Assembly: GCF_032391395.1 (NCBI RefSeq)
Contig: NZ_CP135916.1
Span: 2,573,001 to 2,637,000, forward strand
Direction of reading: 5' to 3'
DNA from: Sphingomonas sp. Y38-1Y
Lineage (GTDB): Bacteria; Pseudomonadota; Alphaproteobacteria; Sphingomonadales; Sphingomonadaceae
DNA length: 64,000 nucleotides
The position numbers were made by a program, and so were the translations under genes. Numbering within the stretch: position 1 is the stretch's first letter; each line of letters begins with the position of its first letter. Under the pieces are notes generated by a model, which worked only from the letters and a program-made list of their open reading frames with translations, was not told the DNA's origin and did no database searches. Shown here piece by piece: positions 47,204-56,441 of the stretch.

Positions 47204-48463
47204 TTACGCCGCCTCCGGCTCCTCGGCCGCATCCAGACCGTAGGCGGTGTGAAGGACACGTACCGCGAGCTCGGTATAATCCTCCTCGATCAGCACGCTG
47301 ACCTTGATCTCGCTGGTCGTGATGGCGAGGATGTTGATGCCCCGCGCGCCCAATGTGTTGAACATCGTTGCGGCGACGCCTGCATGGCTGCGCATGCCGA
47401 CGCCAACCACCGTCACCTTGGCAACGCGCGTGTCGTGGATCAGCTTGGTATAGCCGATCACCGCCCGCTCCTTCTCCAGCATGTCGATCGCGCGGGCGAG
47501 GTCGGCCTTGGGCACGGTAAACGTCACGTCGGTCGAGCCGGTGGCGTGGGCGATGTTCTGGACGATCATGTCGACATTGATGCCGCCGGTCGCCAGCGGG
47601 CCGAAGATCGCCGCAACCGCGCCGGGACGGTCGGGCACCTCGACGAGCGTCACCTTCGCCTCGTTCTTGTCGTGGGCGATGCCGGTGATGAGCTGGCGTT
47701 CCATGTCGTCGATCTCCTCCTCGCCCACGATCAGCGTGCCGGGGCGCACCACTCCATCCTCACCGACGAAGGACGAGAGCACCTGAACGCGCACCCCTTC
47801 CTTCATCGCCAGCCCGACCGACCGCGTCTGGAGCACCTTGGCCCCGACGCTCGCCAGTTCGAGCATTTCCTCGTACGTGACCTTCGCCAGCTTGCGTGCG
47901 CGGGGCACGATGCGCGGGTCGGTCGTGTAGACGCCATCGACGTCGGTATAGATGTCGCAGCGGTCCGCCTTCATCGCCGCGGCCATCGCCACCGCCGACG
48001 TGTCCGACCCGCCGCGGCCGAGCGTCGTCACGCGATTGCCCTCGGTCGAGCCCTGGAAGCCGGGGATCACCGCGACCTCACCCGCCGCGAGGCTCTTGTC
48101 GAGCTCGGTCGTGTCGACATCCTCGATCCGGGCCGAGGCATGGACGTCGCTGGTCCGGATCGGGAGCTGCCAGCCGAGCCAGCTCCTCGCCGGCACGCCC
48201 GCCGCCTGGAGCGCGATCGCGAGCAGCCCGCTCGTCACCTGTTCGCCCGAGGAGACGACGACGTCATATTCGCGCGGATCGTAGAGCGCCGAGGCCTCGC
48301 GGCAGAAGCCGACGAGCCGGTCGGTGTCGCCCGCCATCGCCGAGACGACGACGGCGATCTGGTTGCCCGCCTCCCACTCGCGCTTGACGAGTTTCGCGAC
48401 GGTCCGGATGCGCTCGATGCCAGCCATCGAAGTGCCGCCGAACTTCATCACGATGCGCGCCAT
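47204..48463 (-). CDS. lysC: Aspartate kinase
   Basis: Phosphorylates aspartate, entry to lysine, methionine and threonine. 419 residues. The N-terminal kinase domain has VMKFGGTSMAGIERI and TLGRGGSDTSAVAMAAA. Two C-terminal ACT domains (about 270-410) mediate feedback inhibition; VEVPDRPGAVAAIFGPLA is in the first. ATG 48463 follows GGGGGATAAGGGC, which settles the start although the frame continues upstream. Divergent from ubiG by 52 bp. Confidence 0.96.
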   Translation of the reverse strand: MARIVMKFGGTSMAGIERIRTVAKLVKREWEAGNQIAVVVSAMAGDTDRLVGFCREASALYDPREYDVVVSSGEQVTSGLLAIALQAAGVPARSWLGWQLPIRTSDVHASARIEDVDTTELDKSLAAGEVAVIPGFQGSTEGNRVTTLGRGGSDTSAVAMAAAMKADRCDIYTDVDGVYTTDPRIVPRARKLAKVTYEEMLELASVGAKVLQTRSVGLAMKEGVRVQVLSSFVGEDGVVRPGTLIVGEEEIDDMERQLITGIAHDKNEAKVTLVEVPDRPGAVAAIFGPLATGGINVDMIVQNIAHATGSTDVTFTVPKADLARAIDMLEKERAVIGYTKLIHDTRVAKVTVVGVGMRSHAGVAATMFNTLGARGINILAITTSEIKVSVLIEEDYTELAVRVLHTAYGLDAAEEPEAA

Positions 48464-48515
48464 GGTGCCCTTATCCCCCCTTGGGTCCGCTGGGGGCGGC
48501 TGATAGGGGGACGCC

Positions 48516-49241
48516 ATGGCAAAGGCAACGACGATCGATCCGAAGGAGGCCGCGCATTTCGGCGGGCTCGCCGCCGAATGGTGGGATCCGCGCGGCAGCT
48601 CGGCAATGCTGCACCGGCTGAACCCGGTGCGGCTGCGCTATATCCGCGCCGCGATTGACGCGCATTGGGATGGCGACGCGGCGACGTTCGATCCGTTGGC
48701 GGGCAAGACCGCGCTCGACGTCGGTTGCGGCGCCGGGCTGCTGTGCGAGCCGCTGGCGCGGTTGGGCGCGCGGGTGACGGGCATCGACGCCGCGCCGGAG
48801 AACGCCGCCGCCGCCGCCGCGCATGCCGCCGCGGGCGGGCTCGACATCCACTATCTGGCGGGCGAGCTCGACACGCTGGCGGACAAGCGCTTCGACCTCG
48901 TCACCGCCATGGAAGTGATCGAGCATGTCACCGATCCGGCGGGGTTCGTCGCGGGGCTGGTCGAGGCGCTGGCGCCCGGGGGCCTGCTCATCCTCTCGAC
49001 GCCGAACCGCACGTCACTGTCCAAGCTCGCGCTGGTCGGCGTGGCCGAAGCGACGGGGATGATCCCGCGCGGCACCCACGACTGGGACAAGTTCCTAACG
49101 CCGGAGGATCTCACCGCGCTGCTGAAGGATGCCGGAATGCGCGTGACCGACGTCACCGGCCTCGCCTTCTCGCCCGCAAAGGGGTTCGTGCTCGGCGAGG
49201 ATAGGCGGCTCAACTATCTGGTGACGGCGGTGCGAGCCTGA
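48516..49241 (+). CDS. ubiG: Ubiquinone biosynthesis O-methyltransferase
   Basis: 241 residues. SAM-binding motif ALDVGCGAGLLCEPLARLGA, then VTGIDAAPEN, MEVIEHV and GLLILSTPNRTSLSKLAL, as in UbiG. It also has the N-terminal AHFGGLAAEWWDPRGSSAML that is characteristic of the family. It methylates hydroxyl groups twice in ubiquinone synthesis. It is alone on this strand and ends 19 bp before csaA, which converges on it. Confidence 0.95.
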   Translation: MAKATTIDPKEAAHFGGLAAEWWDPRGSSAMLHRLNPVRLRYIRAAIDAHWDGDAATFDPLAGKTALDVGCGAGLLCEPLARLGARVTGIDAAPENAAAAAAHAAAGGLDIHYLAGELDTLADKRFDLVTAMEVIEHVTDPAGFVAGLVEALAPGGLLILSTPNRTSLSKLALVGVAEATGMIPRGTHDWDKFLTPEDLTALLKDAGMRVTDVTGLAFSPAKGFVLGEDRRLNYLVTAVRA

Positions 49242-49260
49242 TCCCCGGTCCCGCCAGCGA

Positions 49261-49632
49261 TCAGAACAACCGACCCCCGTTCGTCACGTCCTTCGACGGC
49301 GCCACCAGCACCACCTTCCCGGCATCGTCCGGGAAGCCGAGCGTCAGCACCTCCGACATCATCGGCCCGATCTGCCGCGGCGGGAAGTTGACCACCGCCG
49401 CCACCTGTCGCCCGACGAGTTCCTCCAGCGCGTAATGCTCGGTGATCTGCGCCGAGGATCGCTTGATCCCGATCGTCGGACCGAAATCGATCGTCAGCTT
49501 GTAGGCGGGCTTGCGCGCCTCCGGAAACGGCTCGGCCGCGACGATCGTCCCCACGCGGATATCGACCGCGAGAAAGTCGTCGAAGGTAATGGCCGCGGCG
49601 GCCGGCGCGGTCGCGTCGTGGGTCATGTGCAT
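49261..49632 (-). CDS. csaA: tRNA-binding/CsaA-like protein
   Basis: 123 residues, mainly one EMAP-type tRNA-binding OB domain: DFLAVDIRVGTIVAAEPF, then PAYKLTIDFG, and IGPMMSEVLTLGF. CsaA is a dimeric chaperone-like protein related to the C-terminal domain of MetG. The start may be ATG 49632 (MHMTHDA) or ATG 49626. It stands alone between the convergent ubiG and the hydroxylase gene. Confidence 0.9.
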   Translation of the reverse strand: MHMTHDATAPAAAAITFDDFLAVDIRVGTIVAAEPFPEARKPAYKLTIDFGPTIGIKRSSAQITEHYALEELVGRQVAAVVNFPPRQIGPMMSEVLTLGFPDDAGKVVLVAPSKDVTNGGRLF

Positions 49633-49672
49633 GGACGTCCGCTTACCGGCGTCCGCCCCTGCCCTGCAACCG

Positions 49673-50974
49673 TCAGTCCGCGACGCTCGCCAGCGCCGCC
49701 GGATCGAAGCCGCTGGCATCGGCGACATCGAAATAGCGTGTGAGCAGGTCGCGCTCGATGCCTGTCAGGTGCGGGTTCCAGACGTCGAGGATCAACACCA
49801 CGCGCGGCTGGTCGCTGTCGTTCCACGCCTCGTGCTCGATCGTGTCGTCAAAGGCGAACGCCTCACCCTCGCGCCATTCGCGGGTCTCGCCGCCGACGCG
49901 AAAGCCGCAGCTGGGCGGTACGATCAGCGGCAGGTGCACGATCGCGCGCGCGTTGCTGACGCCGGTATGCGCAGGGAGACGCGTGTGAGGCTTGAGGATC
50001 GAGAAGAACACATTGGGCGTCCGCCGCCCCATCTGCGCGAGCGGTACGGTCTCCTCGAGCGCCCCCGTCGTCGCCGGGCAGCGCCGACAGTGATCGTCGT
50101 CGCGCGCTCCGAAGCGCCACAGATAGAAGACGCTCCAGTCGAACGATCGATCGAGCGGCGACCATTTGTTTTCCGGCGTGCCGCGATCCTGCGCGACATA
50201 GGGGACGATGCCCACGACGCCGTCGCGCAGCAGCGCCTCCGCCTCGGCGCGGATCGCGGGCGTGTGCGCCTCGAGCGCTGCCATCCACGGGAAAAGCTCG
50301 CGATCAAAGAACTCGTCGGCGGGAAGAAACGGGAAGTGAAGCCCGTGGCACTCGTTCTGGTAGATCTGCCGCCGCCCGAACATGCGGTCGATACAGGCAT
50401 CGAACCGCCGCCGGTCGCGGCGCGGCAGCGGCTCGCGTACGTCGGCGATCCCGGCCTCGATCGTCGAGGCGATCTGCGCGCCCTTTGCGGAGACATAATC
50501 GCGCGCGTGGTCGAGCACCGCGCGAAAGCCGGGGGCGGGATTGTCGATCCCGCGCGCCAGGTCGAGCACGTTCGACCAGCGCAGGATCGCCAGCGCCGTC
50601 TCGCTGCGCCGCTCGTGAAGTTCGGCCAGGCGCACCAGGCCGCCGAGATGACGCTGGTCGCAGTCGAGCACACGCATGAGCGCATCGCGCTCACCGGCAT
50701 CGTCGCCGCGGCGGCGACGCGCTGTCGCGACGTTCATCCAGAGCTCCGGCGCGCCCTGATCGACCGCGGCAGCGTGGAGGAAGTGCGCTTCGGCGTCGTC
50801 GAAGCGACCCTCCTCAAGCGCCATCATGCCAAGGCGATTTCGAACCTGTGGCTGGGTCGGATCGACGGAAAGCGCCGCTTCCAGCGCGCGTCGAGCCGCC
50901 GCCCGGTCACCCCGCGCGGCGGCTGCATTGCTTTCTTCGATTGACCGGCGGACCGCCCCCGCAGCTTCGCTCAT
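49673..50974 (-). CDS. TPR protein with aspartyl/asparaginyl beta-hydroxylase domain
   Basis: 433 residues. TPR-type helices occupy about 10-160 (LEAALSVDPTQPQVRNRLGM, then the AEAHFLHAAAV segment). The C-terminal domain (about 220-415) is an Asp/Asn hydroxylase type: HTGVSNARAIVHLPL (first Fe-binding His), then REGEAFAFDDTIEHEAWN (second His) and PRVVLILDVWNP. Such enzymes are Fe(II)/2-oxoglutarate dioxygenases. In sphingomonads they often sit near TonB-dependent receptors and sulfotransferase-like genes, as here. Confidence 0.88.
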   Translation of the reverse strand: MSEAAGAVRRSIEESNAAAARGDRAAARRALEAALSVDPTQPQVRNRLGMMALEEGRFDDAEAHFLHAAAVDQGAPELWMNVATARRRRGDDAGERDALMRVLDCDQRHLGGLVRLAELHERRSETALAILRWSNVLDLARGIDNPAPGFRAVLDHARDYVSAKGAQIASTIEAGIADVREPLPRRDRRRFDACIDRMFGRRQIYQNECHGLHFPFLPADEFFDRELFPWMAALEAHTPAIRAEAEALLRDGVVGIVPYVAQDRGTPENKWSPLDRSFDWSVFYLWRFGARDDDHCRRCPATTGALEETVPLAQMGRRTPNVFFSILKPHTRLPAHTGVSNARAIVHLPLIVPPSCGFRVGGETREWREGEAFAFDDTIEHEAWNDSDQPRVVLILDVWNPHLTGIERDLLTRYFDVADASGFDPAALASVAD

Positions 50975-51029
50975 GCAACATAGGTTGCAAACCTAGGCGA
51001 GGCAGGCAAGCGGTCGCTCGAACCTTATC

Positions 51030-51266
51030 CTAATTGGTCACGAAGCCGCCGGCATTGCGCTGGATGATGTCCTCCGACCCCAAACGCGCGGCGTTGGCAA
51101 GGTTGTTCCATTCGGCCGCCGTCCGGCACTCGCGCTTGCCCTTCACCAGCGAGCCGGTGTCGACCAGCTTGCGGCAAATGCGACGCTCCTTGGCCGGCGG
51201 CGCCGCGGCATCGACGGGCGCGGTTTGCGGCGCGAGCAGAGCAGCAGCGATCAACAGCATGGACAT
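51030..51266 (-). CDS. Small exported protein with two cysteines
   Basis: 78 residues from ATG 51266 (AAAGG ten bases upstream), or 84 from GTG 51284. Signal peptide MLLIAAALLAPQTAPVDA is followed by a short mature part, including ICRKLVDTGS and ECRTAAEWNNL, so two cysteines may form a disulfide. No function is known; similar short proteins with a CRxxxxTGS...CxTxxEW pattern occur in sphingomonads. It lies between the hydroxylase and the sulfotransferase-like gene. Confidence 0.7.
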   Translation of the reverse strand: MSMLLIAAALLAPQTAPVDAAAPPAKERRICRKLVDTGSLVKGKRECRTAAEWNNLANAARLGSEDIIQRNAGGFVTN

Positions 51267-51404
51267 GACACCGAAACCTTTCACCCCAAATATGACAAGT
51301 CAGGCATGGACTTGCGGCCGGATGCCGCGCGTGCAGCATAAATGAAGCCAGCGCCCGAGTCGAACGAATAGCTTGGCTCGCATCGCCCCGATATAGCGGC
51401 GGTC

Positions 51405-52433
51405 ATGCAATCCTCTTCCGATCTTCATGCGGTCGTTCGCAACACCGACTGGCTCGCACATCGCTTCGATCCCGAGCACGACCTGATCCACTATCTTCCG
51501 GCCTCAAGGGAGCGGCGTCGGGCAGCGGTGTTTCTGACCGACGAGTATCTCGCTGCGGCCGGCAAGCCGGTCCCGTTGCCGCGGCAGGCAGCGGTAGCCG
51601 TCGCCTCGACAGAGGCACCGCAACGCTACGTCTTCCACTCCGCCTTCTGCTGCTCGACGCTGATCGCCAACGCGTTCGAGCGCCCTGGCCTTGCAATGGC
51701 GCTCAAGGAGCCCGTGCTGCTCAACGATCTGAGTGGGTGGCGGCGCCGCGGTGCGGCGATGCGCGATGTTGGGCTGCGGCTCGCCGACGCGCTGACTCTG
51801 CTCGGCGCCAACGTGCCAGCGGGAGAGGCGTTGCTGATCAAGCCGTCGAATGTCGTGAACGCCTTTGCACCGGCGATGATGGCGATCCGACCCGAAGCTC
51901 GGGCGCTCCTCGTCCATGCGCCGCTCGACACGTTCGTTGCCTCGATCGCGTCGAAGGGGATGTGGGGCCGGCTCTGGGTGCGAGACCTGTGGGGGAAGCT
52001 GGACGCCGACGGTCTGTGCCAGCTGGGCTTCGATCTCGGCGCGGCGATGGGGTGGACCGATCTTCAGGTCGCGGCGATGGGCTGGCTCGCACAGCACCGC
52101 CTGTTCGCGCAAATGACGGAGCGGTTCGGCGCACGCGTAGCGACGATCGACAGCGTGGCGCTGCTGGCTGACCCCGCGCGCTTCGTCTCGGCGCTCGCGC
52201 GTCACTTCGACCTGTCGATGGAACCTCAGACGGCCGCCGACATCGCTGCCGGTCCCGATTTCACGCGTAATGCCAAGACCGGCGAGCGCTTCGGCCGGAC
52301 CGAGCGCGAGGCGATCCACGCCGCTGCGCGCGCCGCCAATGCGGACGAGGTCGAGAAGGTCGTCGCCTGGACCCACGCGGTGGCTGAGGCAAACGCCATT
52401 CCGCTCAGCCTACCGGCGCCGCTCCCCACATAA
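51405..52433 (+). CDS. Sulfotransferase-like protein
   Basis: 342 residues. VFHSAFCCSTLIANAF (about 74-89) looks like the phosphosulfate-binding loop of sulfotransferases, and ARALLVHAPLDTFVASIASK (about 165-184) like the second cofactor motif. The C-terminal part (LARHFDLSMEPQ) ends the fold. The substrate is unknown. It converges on the TonB-dependent receptor through a shared terminator and lies next to the hydroxylase, so it may modify a cognate ligand or protein. Confidence 0.7.
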   Translation: MQSSSDLHAVVRNTDWLAHRFDPEHDLIHYLPASRERRRAAVFLTDEYLAAAGKPVPLPRQAAVAVASTEAPQRYVFHSAFCCSTLIANAFERPGLAMALKEPVLLNDLSGWRRRGAAMRDVGLRLADALTLLGANVPAGEALLIKPSNVVNAFAPAMMAIRPEARALLVHAPLDTFVASIASKGMWGRLWVRDLWGKLDADGLCQLGFDLGAAMGWTDLQVAAMGWLAQHRLFAQMTERFGARVATIDSVALLADPARFVSALARHFDLSMEPQTAADIAAGPDFTRNAKTGERFGRTEREAIHAAARAANADEVEKVVAWTHAVAEANAIPLSLPAPLPT

Positions 52434-52472
52434 GAAAAGAGGCGAGGCCTTTCGGCCCCGCCTCCCCTCTTT
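52434..52472. terminator. Bidirectional terminator
   Basis: AAGAAAAGAGGCGAGGCC / GGCCCCGCCTCCCCTCTTT around TTTC, with one mismatched pair in the core. A-rich on one side and T-rich on the other, it can end both the sulfotransferase-like transcript and the receptor transcript coming from the right. Confidence 0.75.
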
Positions 52473-52489
52473 CGTCGATCGTCCAGCGA

Positions 52490-55400
52490 TCAGAAGCGCA
52501 CGCGCGCCGCTGCCGCGAAGCGGCGACCAATCGCGTCGTAGCTCGACGGATAGGTGTTACCACTGTTGTACGTGGTCGAACCGATCGTGTTGCCGACCAG
52601 GGGCGGCTCCTTGTCGAACAGGTTCTGCACGGTGAAGGTGAACGTGAAGTTCTCCGTCGCGTTGAAGCGCATCGTCAGGTCGAAATAGTCGTACGGCTTG
52701 ATCGTGTTGAAGTCGTACGTACCCGCCGGCGCCGTGATCGGACCGCTATACGCCTCGTCCTCGGTGCCACGGAACTCATAGTTCACGCGGTCCAGGTGAC
52801 GCCACAGCAGCGAGACATCGACGTCGTCGAACGTCAGCGTGGTGCGCTGCGACCAGGTGAACTCCGGCAGGATCGAGCCGCAGTTGACCGAGTAGATGCC
52901 AACGCAGTCGCGGTTCTCGGACGTCGGGGTCGCCTGGAACTCGTTCCGGTTCGTCCAGTTGCCGTTGAAGCTCAACGACAGGCCGGCAAAGCCGAAATCA
53001 CGCGTGTAGTTGACGACGAGGTCGATACCATCGGTCTTGATCTTGCCGAGGTTCGACAGACCGATCGGCAGGCCGAGCGTGGTCGTCGGATCGCCCGAGA
53101 GCGAGCCGTCCTGCGGATTACGACGGATCGCCAAGCAAGCCGGGTTCGTCACGCTGAGCGCGTCGAAGCAGGCGTTGATGACGTCGCCCGGCGTCGGCTG
53201 GCTGACCGCACCGTCGATCTCGATGTGGTAGTAATCGACCGATGCCGAGAAGCCGCGCAGGAAGCTCGGCTGGAAGACGCCGCCGACCGACCAGCTGTTC
53301 GAGGTTTCGGGCAGCAGGTTGATGTTGCCACCACCCGTCGTCTGCGCCTGACCCGAGGTCGGCACCGCGATCTGACCGATCGAACCGACCGGCGCACCCT
53401 GCGCAAGGCAGACGTCACGCAGAACACCGGTGGGGATCGGTCGGCCGGGGATCAGCTCACCCGCATCGTTCAGGTTGGCGCAGGGATCATCCGACAGGTT
53501 GGTCAGCGTGGTGTTCACTGGGCTGAACAGCTCGCTGATGTTCGGCGCACGGACGGCGCGCGAATAGTTGCCGCGAACCTTGAAGCCCTGAGCCGGCTCC
53601 CAAGCACCCGCCACCTTCCACGTGGTGGTGTCGTACGACGGGTTGCCCGGCGCATCGACGGTGTAGCTCGAATAGCGGATACCGCCTTCGACCTGCAGGC
53701 TGTGGAAGAACGGACGATCGGCCACGAGCGGGACGATGACTTCGCCGATCGCTTCGTAGACGTCATAGCCGCCGCGGATCGACGGCGTTGCGCCGCCGGC
53801 ACCGCCGAGGTCACCCGACTCTGCAAGCGAATCGGCGCCCTGCTGCGCGGTGTACTTGCGGTACTCGCCGCCGACCGCGAAGCTGATCGCCTCCGATGCG
53901 AACGGCGAGGTGACGCCGAAGTCGCCGCTGACCGTGCCGCGGACCTGCGCGAGCGTGGTGCGGACGAACGAGCTGCTGGCGGCCGTCAGGAAGTCGACGC
54001 CCTCCGCCGTGATCGAACCAGCCGGGCCGAAGAAGTTGACGGGAACGCAGCCGTTCGCGTCGTTCTGACAGGTCGCGGTGCCGTCAGCCGCACGATTGAC
54101 GAGCAGCGACTGTGCGACACGCGAGTTCAGCGTATAGCCCGAGATCTGCTGGATGTTCTCGCTCTCGCCATACGAACCGAACAGGTCGTAGCCGATGTTG
54201 CCGACGATGTTGCCGCGGACACCCGCGCGATAGTCGAAGAAGGTCGTCGTGTACTCGGAGATACGCGGACCCGCCTCAACCGCGCGGCGGAAAATCTGGA
54301 CGTTGTTGACCTGGCGATAGTTGGGATCGCCAGGACCAGTCGCGGTAGCAGCAGCGTCACACACCGCCTGCGAGAAGCGCGGAGTGTAGCCGACACCAGG
54401 ATTGGTATCGAAAGCGCAGAACGCGTTGCGCTGAGCAGCCGACAGGAACGGGTTGTTCAGGCTGATCGAGACTTCGTTGCCGAAGGCACCCGACGGCGCG
54501 ATGATCGTGCTGACCGAGTTCTTTGAGAAGATCGCGCGGTTATAGACTTCGACCGACTCCGAAATTTCGTAGTTCGCCGCCGCATAGACGTTGTAACGCT
54601 CGAACGGCGTCTGGAAGATGTTGTCAGGGTTGAAGTTGAACGGCGTGAACGCAGCCGTCGAGTTGAAGCCAGTGCCCGCGGCATTGACCTGACGCGTGCC
54701 CTGAACGGCCGGGCCGCCCGTGAACGAGTCGGCGCCCAGCGGGTTCACGCCCGAGAAGCGCGTCGGGGTCGAGGTGCCCGAACCGCCCAGCGCGCCCGAG
54801 AACGAGTCGACCTGCGAACGCGAGATTTCGCGATCGCCCTGGAAGACGGGATCGGCCTGCTGATAGCCGACGCTGAGGACGGCGTTACCGCGGCCATCGG
54901 CGAAGTTTGCACCGACGGTCAGGTCGGCACGGAAGATCGCGCCGTCACCGCGCTCGCTGATCTGGTTCGACAGGTTGAGGTCGATACCGGCGAAGTCGGT
55001 GCGCGTGATGAAGTTGACGACACCCGAGATCGCGTCGGCACCATAGGTGGTCGAGGCGCCGCCCGTCAGCACGTCGACGCGCTGCACCAGCGCCACCGGG
55101 ATGTTGTTGAGATCGAACACGCCGCCCAGCGTCGCGGGGACGAGGCGGACGCCGTCGACCAGGACGAGGTTGCGGTTGGTGCCGAGGCCGCGAAGGTCGA
55201 CGAAAGACGCACCGCCGTTGCCGTTGTTGACCGCCGAACCGATCGACGGGACGACGCCCGGCAGTTCGCGGAGCAGCTGCTCGGCCGTATTGGTCTGGCG
55301 CAGGTCGATTTCGTCCGCGCCGACGACGGTGACGGGATTCGACGCGACGAGGTTGGGGTTGCGGATCAGCGAGCCGGTGATGACGATGTCGTCACCCGTG

Positions 55401-55564
55401 TTCGGCTGGTCCTGGGGGTTGGTCACCGGGCTGGCGGTGGTCGCCTGCTCCGTGACGGTCTCGGTCGTCTGCGGCGCGGCCTGGCCAAAGGCCGGCGCGG
55501 CGGCGACGGTCGAGCCGATGATCAGCGTCGAGGCGAGCAGCCTCTGGCGAGTCAGCTTCTTCAT
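52490..55564 (-). CDS. TonB-dependent outer-membrane receptor (large)
   Basis: 1024 residues. Signal peptide (LASTLIIGSTVAAAPAFGQ), TonB-box region GDDIVITGSLIRNPN, plug with TTYGADAISGVVNFITR and NRNLVLVDGVRLVP. A long barrel follows, ending FAAAARVRF. This is the SusC-free oligopeptide/oar-like type with a Q-N-rich N-terminus (TNPQDQPNTG). ATG 55564 follows AAGGGAAG by 10 bases. The 233 bp before it, to the divergent gene at 55798, hold no gene. Confidence 0.93.
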   Translation of the reverse strand: MKKLTRQRLLASTLIIGSTVAAAPAFGQAAPQTTETVTEQATTASPVTNPQDQPNTGDDIVITGSLIRNPNLVASNPVTVVGADEIDLRQTNTAEQLLRELPGVVPSIGSAVNNGNGGASFVDLRGLGTNRNLVLVDGVRLVPATLGGVFDLNNIPVALVQRVDVLTGGASTTYGADAISGVVNFITRTDFAGIDLNLSNQISERGDGAIFRADLTVGANFADGRGNAVLSVGYQQADPVFQGDREISRSQVDSFSGALGGSGTSTPTRFSGVNPLGADSFTGGPAVQGTRQVNAAGTGFNSTAAFTPFNFNPDNIFQTPFERYNVYAAANYEISESVEVYNRAIFSKNSVSTIIAPSGAFGNEVSISLNNPFLSAAQRNAFCAFDTNPGVGYTPRFSQAVCDAAATATGPGDPNYRQVNNVQIFRRAVEAGPRISEYTTTFFDYRAGVRGNIVGNIGYDLFGSYGESENIQQISGYTLNSRVAQSLLVNRAADGTATCQNDANGCVPVNFFGPAGSITAEGVDFLTAASSSFVRTTLAQVRGTVSGDFGVTSPFASEAISFAVGGEYRKYTAQQGADSLAESGDLGGAGGATPSIRGGYDVYEAIGEVIVPLVADRPFFHSLQVEGGIRYSSYTVDAPGNPSYDTTTWKVAGAWEPAQGFKVRGNYSRAVRAPNISELFSPVNTTLTNLSDDPCANLNDAGELIPGRPIPTGVLRDVCLAQGAPVGSIGQIAVPTSGQAQTTGGGNINLLPETSNSWSVGGVFQPSFLRGFSASVDYYHIEIDGAVSQPTPGDVINACFDALSVTNPACLAIRRNPQDGSLSGDPTTTLGLPIGLSNLGKIKTDGIDLVVNYTRDFGFAGLSLSFNGNWTNRNEFQATPTSENRDCVGIYSVNCGSILPEFTWSQRTTLTFDDVDVSLLWRHLDRVNYEFRGTEDEAYSGPITAPAGTYDFNTIKPYDYFDLTMRFNATENFTFTFTVQNLFDKEPPLVGNTIGSTTYNSGNTYPSSYDAIGRRFAAAARVRF

Positions 55565-55797
55565 AGAGTGCAACTTCCCTTTTTATCCCTGCGCCGCGTT
55601 CCGGCACGGCACGGTTTGCCGGTCCCTGAAACCGACATGACACAAATCCTACGTTTAGGGTCGTTCCACGAGCAACGAGATTTCGCACCAGTGTTCGGAT
55701 TCGCAATCAACGGTGTCATTATAGTCACAGTTCTGTCACTCGCGCCGATCCGCTAAGCGGACTCCAGAGGGACAAAAGCCGGTAGGGGAAGAACCAA

Positions 55798-56337
55798 ATG
55801 CGAACGGCGTTGATTTTGGGCATCACCATGGCCGTGGCGGCCCCTGTTCTCGCACAGGAACAGCGCGGCGAGGCCCGCGGCGATGCGCTGGCCGGCGAAC
55901 TTGCCCGCTGCCGTTCGATCGGCGGCGATGCCGAGCGGCTCGCCTGCTTCGACAAGGCGGCGGCCGAACTGATCGCCGCGCGCGACTCCGGTCAGGTCGT
56001 AGTGCTGGATCGCGAAGGCATGCGCCGCGCCAAGCGCCGCGTGTTCGGCTTCCAGCTTCCGCGGCTCGGCCTGTTCGGCGACGGTGACGAGGCCGACGGA
56101 AAGGGCGAGCCGGAGGTAAAGGAGATCGAATCGACGCTCTCCCGCGTCACGGCGATCGGCGGCGGGCTCTACATTCTGGGCCTCGCCGACGGGACGCAGT
56201 GGCAGACGACCGAGGGCCGCACCAACTTCTCGCCGCGCAAGGACCAGCCGATCAAGATTGAGGCCGGCATCCTCGGCAGCTACAACGCCAAGATCACCGG
56301 ACAGGGTCGCGGCGTGAAGGTGAAGCGCGTTCGATAA
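55798..56337 (+). CDS. Exported protein, unknown function
   Basis: 179 residues. Signal peptide (MRTALILGITMAVAAPVLAQ), a CRSIGGDAERLACFD segment (about 38-52) with two cysteines seen in several small exported proteins, then a basic middle part (MRRAKRRVFGFQLPRLGLFG). The C-terminal beta-rich region has IESTLSRVTAIGGGLYILGL. No known domain was recognised. It follows a gene-free, AT-richer stretch and diverges from the TonB-dependent receptor. Confidence 0.75.
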   Translation: MRTALILGITMAVAAPVLAQEQRGEARGDALAGELARCRSIGGDAERLACFDKAAAELIAARDSGQVVVLDREGMRRAKRRVFGFQLPRLGLFGDGDEADGKGEPEVKEIESTLSRVTAIGGGLYILGLADGTQWQTTEGRTNFSPRKDQPIKIEAGILGSYNAKITGQGRGVKVKRVR

Positions 56338-56441
56338 GAGGGCTGTTCGGGCTGAGCCTGTCTCAGTGCCGCTCTTCCTCCACCGAGATCGGTGAAGAAG
56401 GACGACACTGTGACGAGCTCAATGCGAACGAAGGCTGGCGA

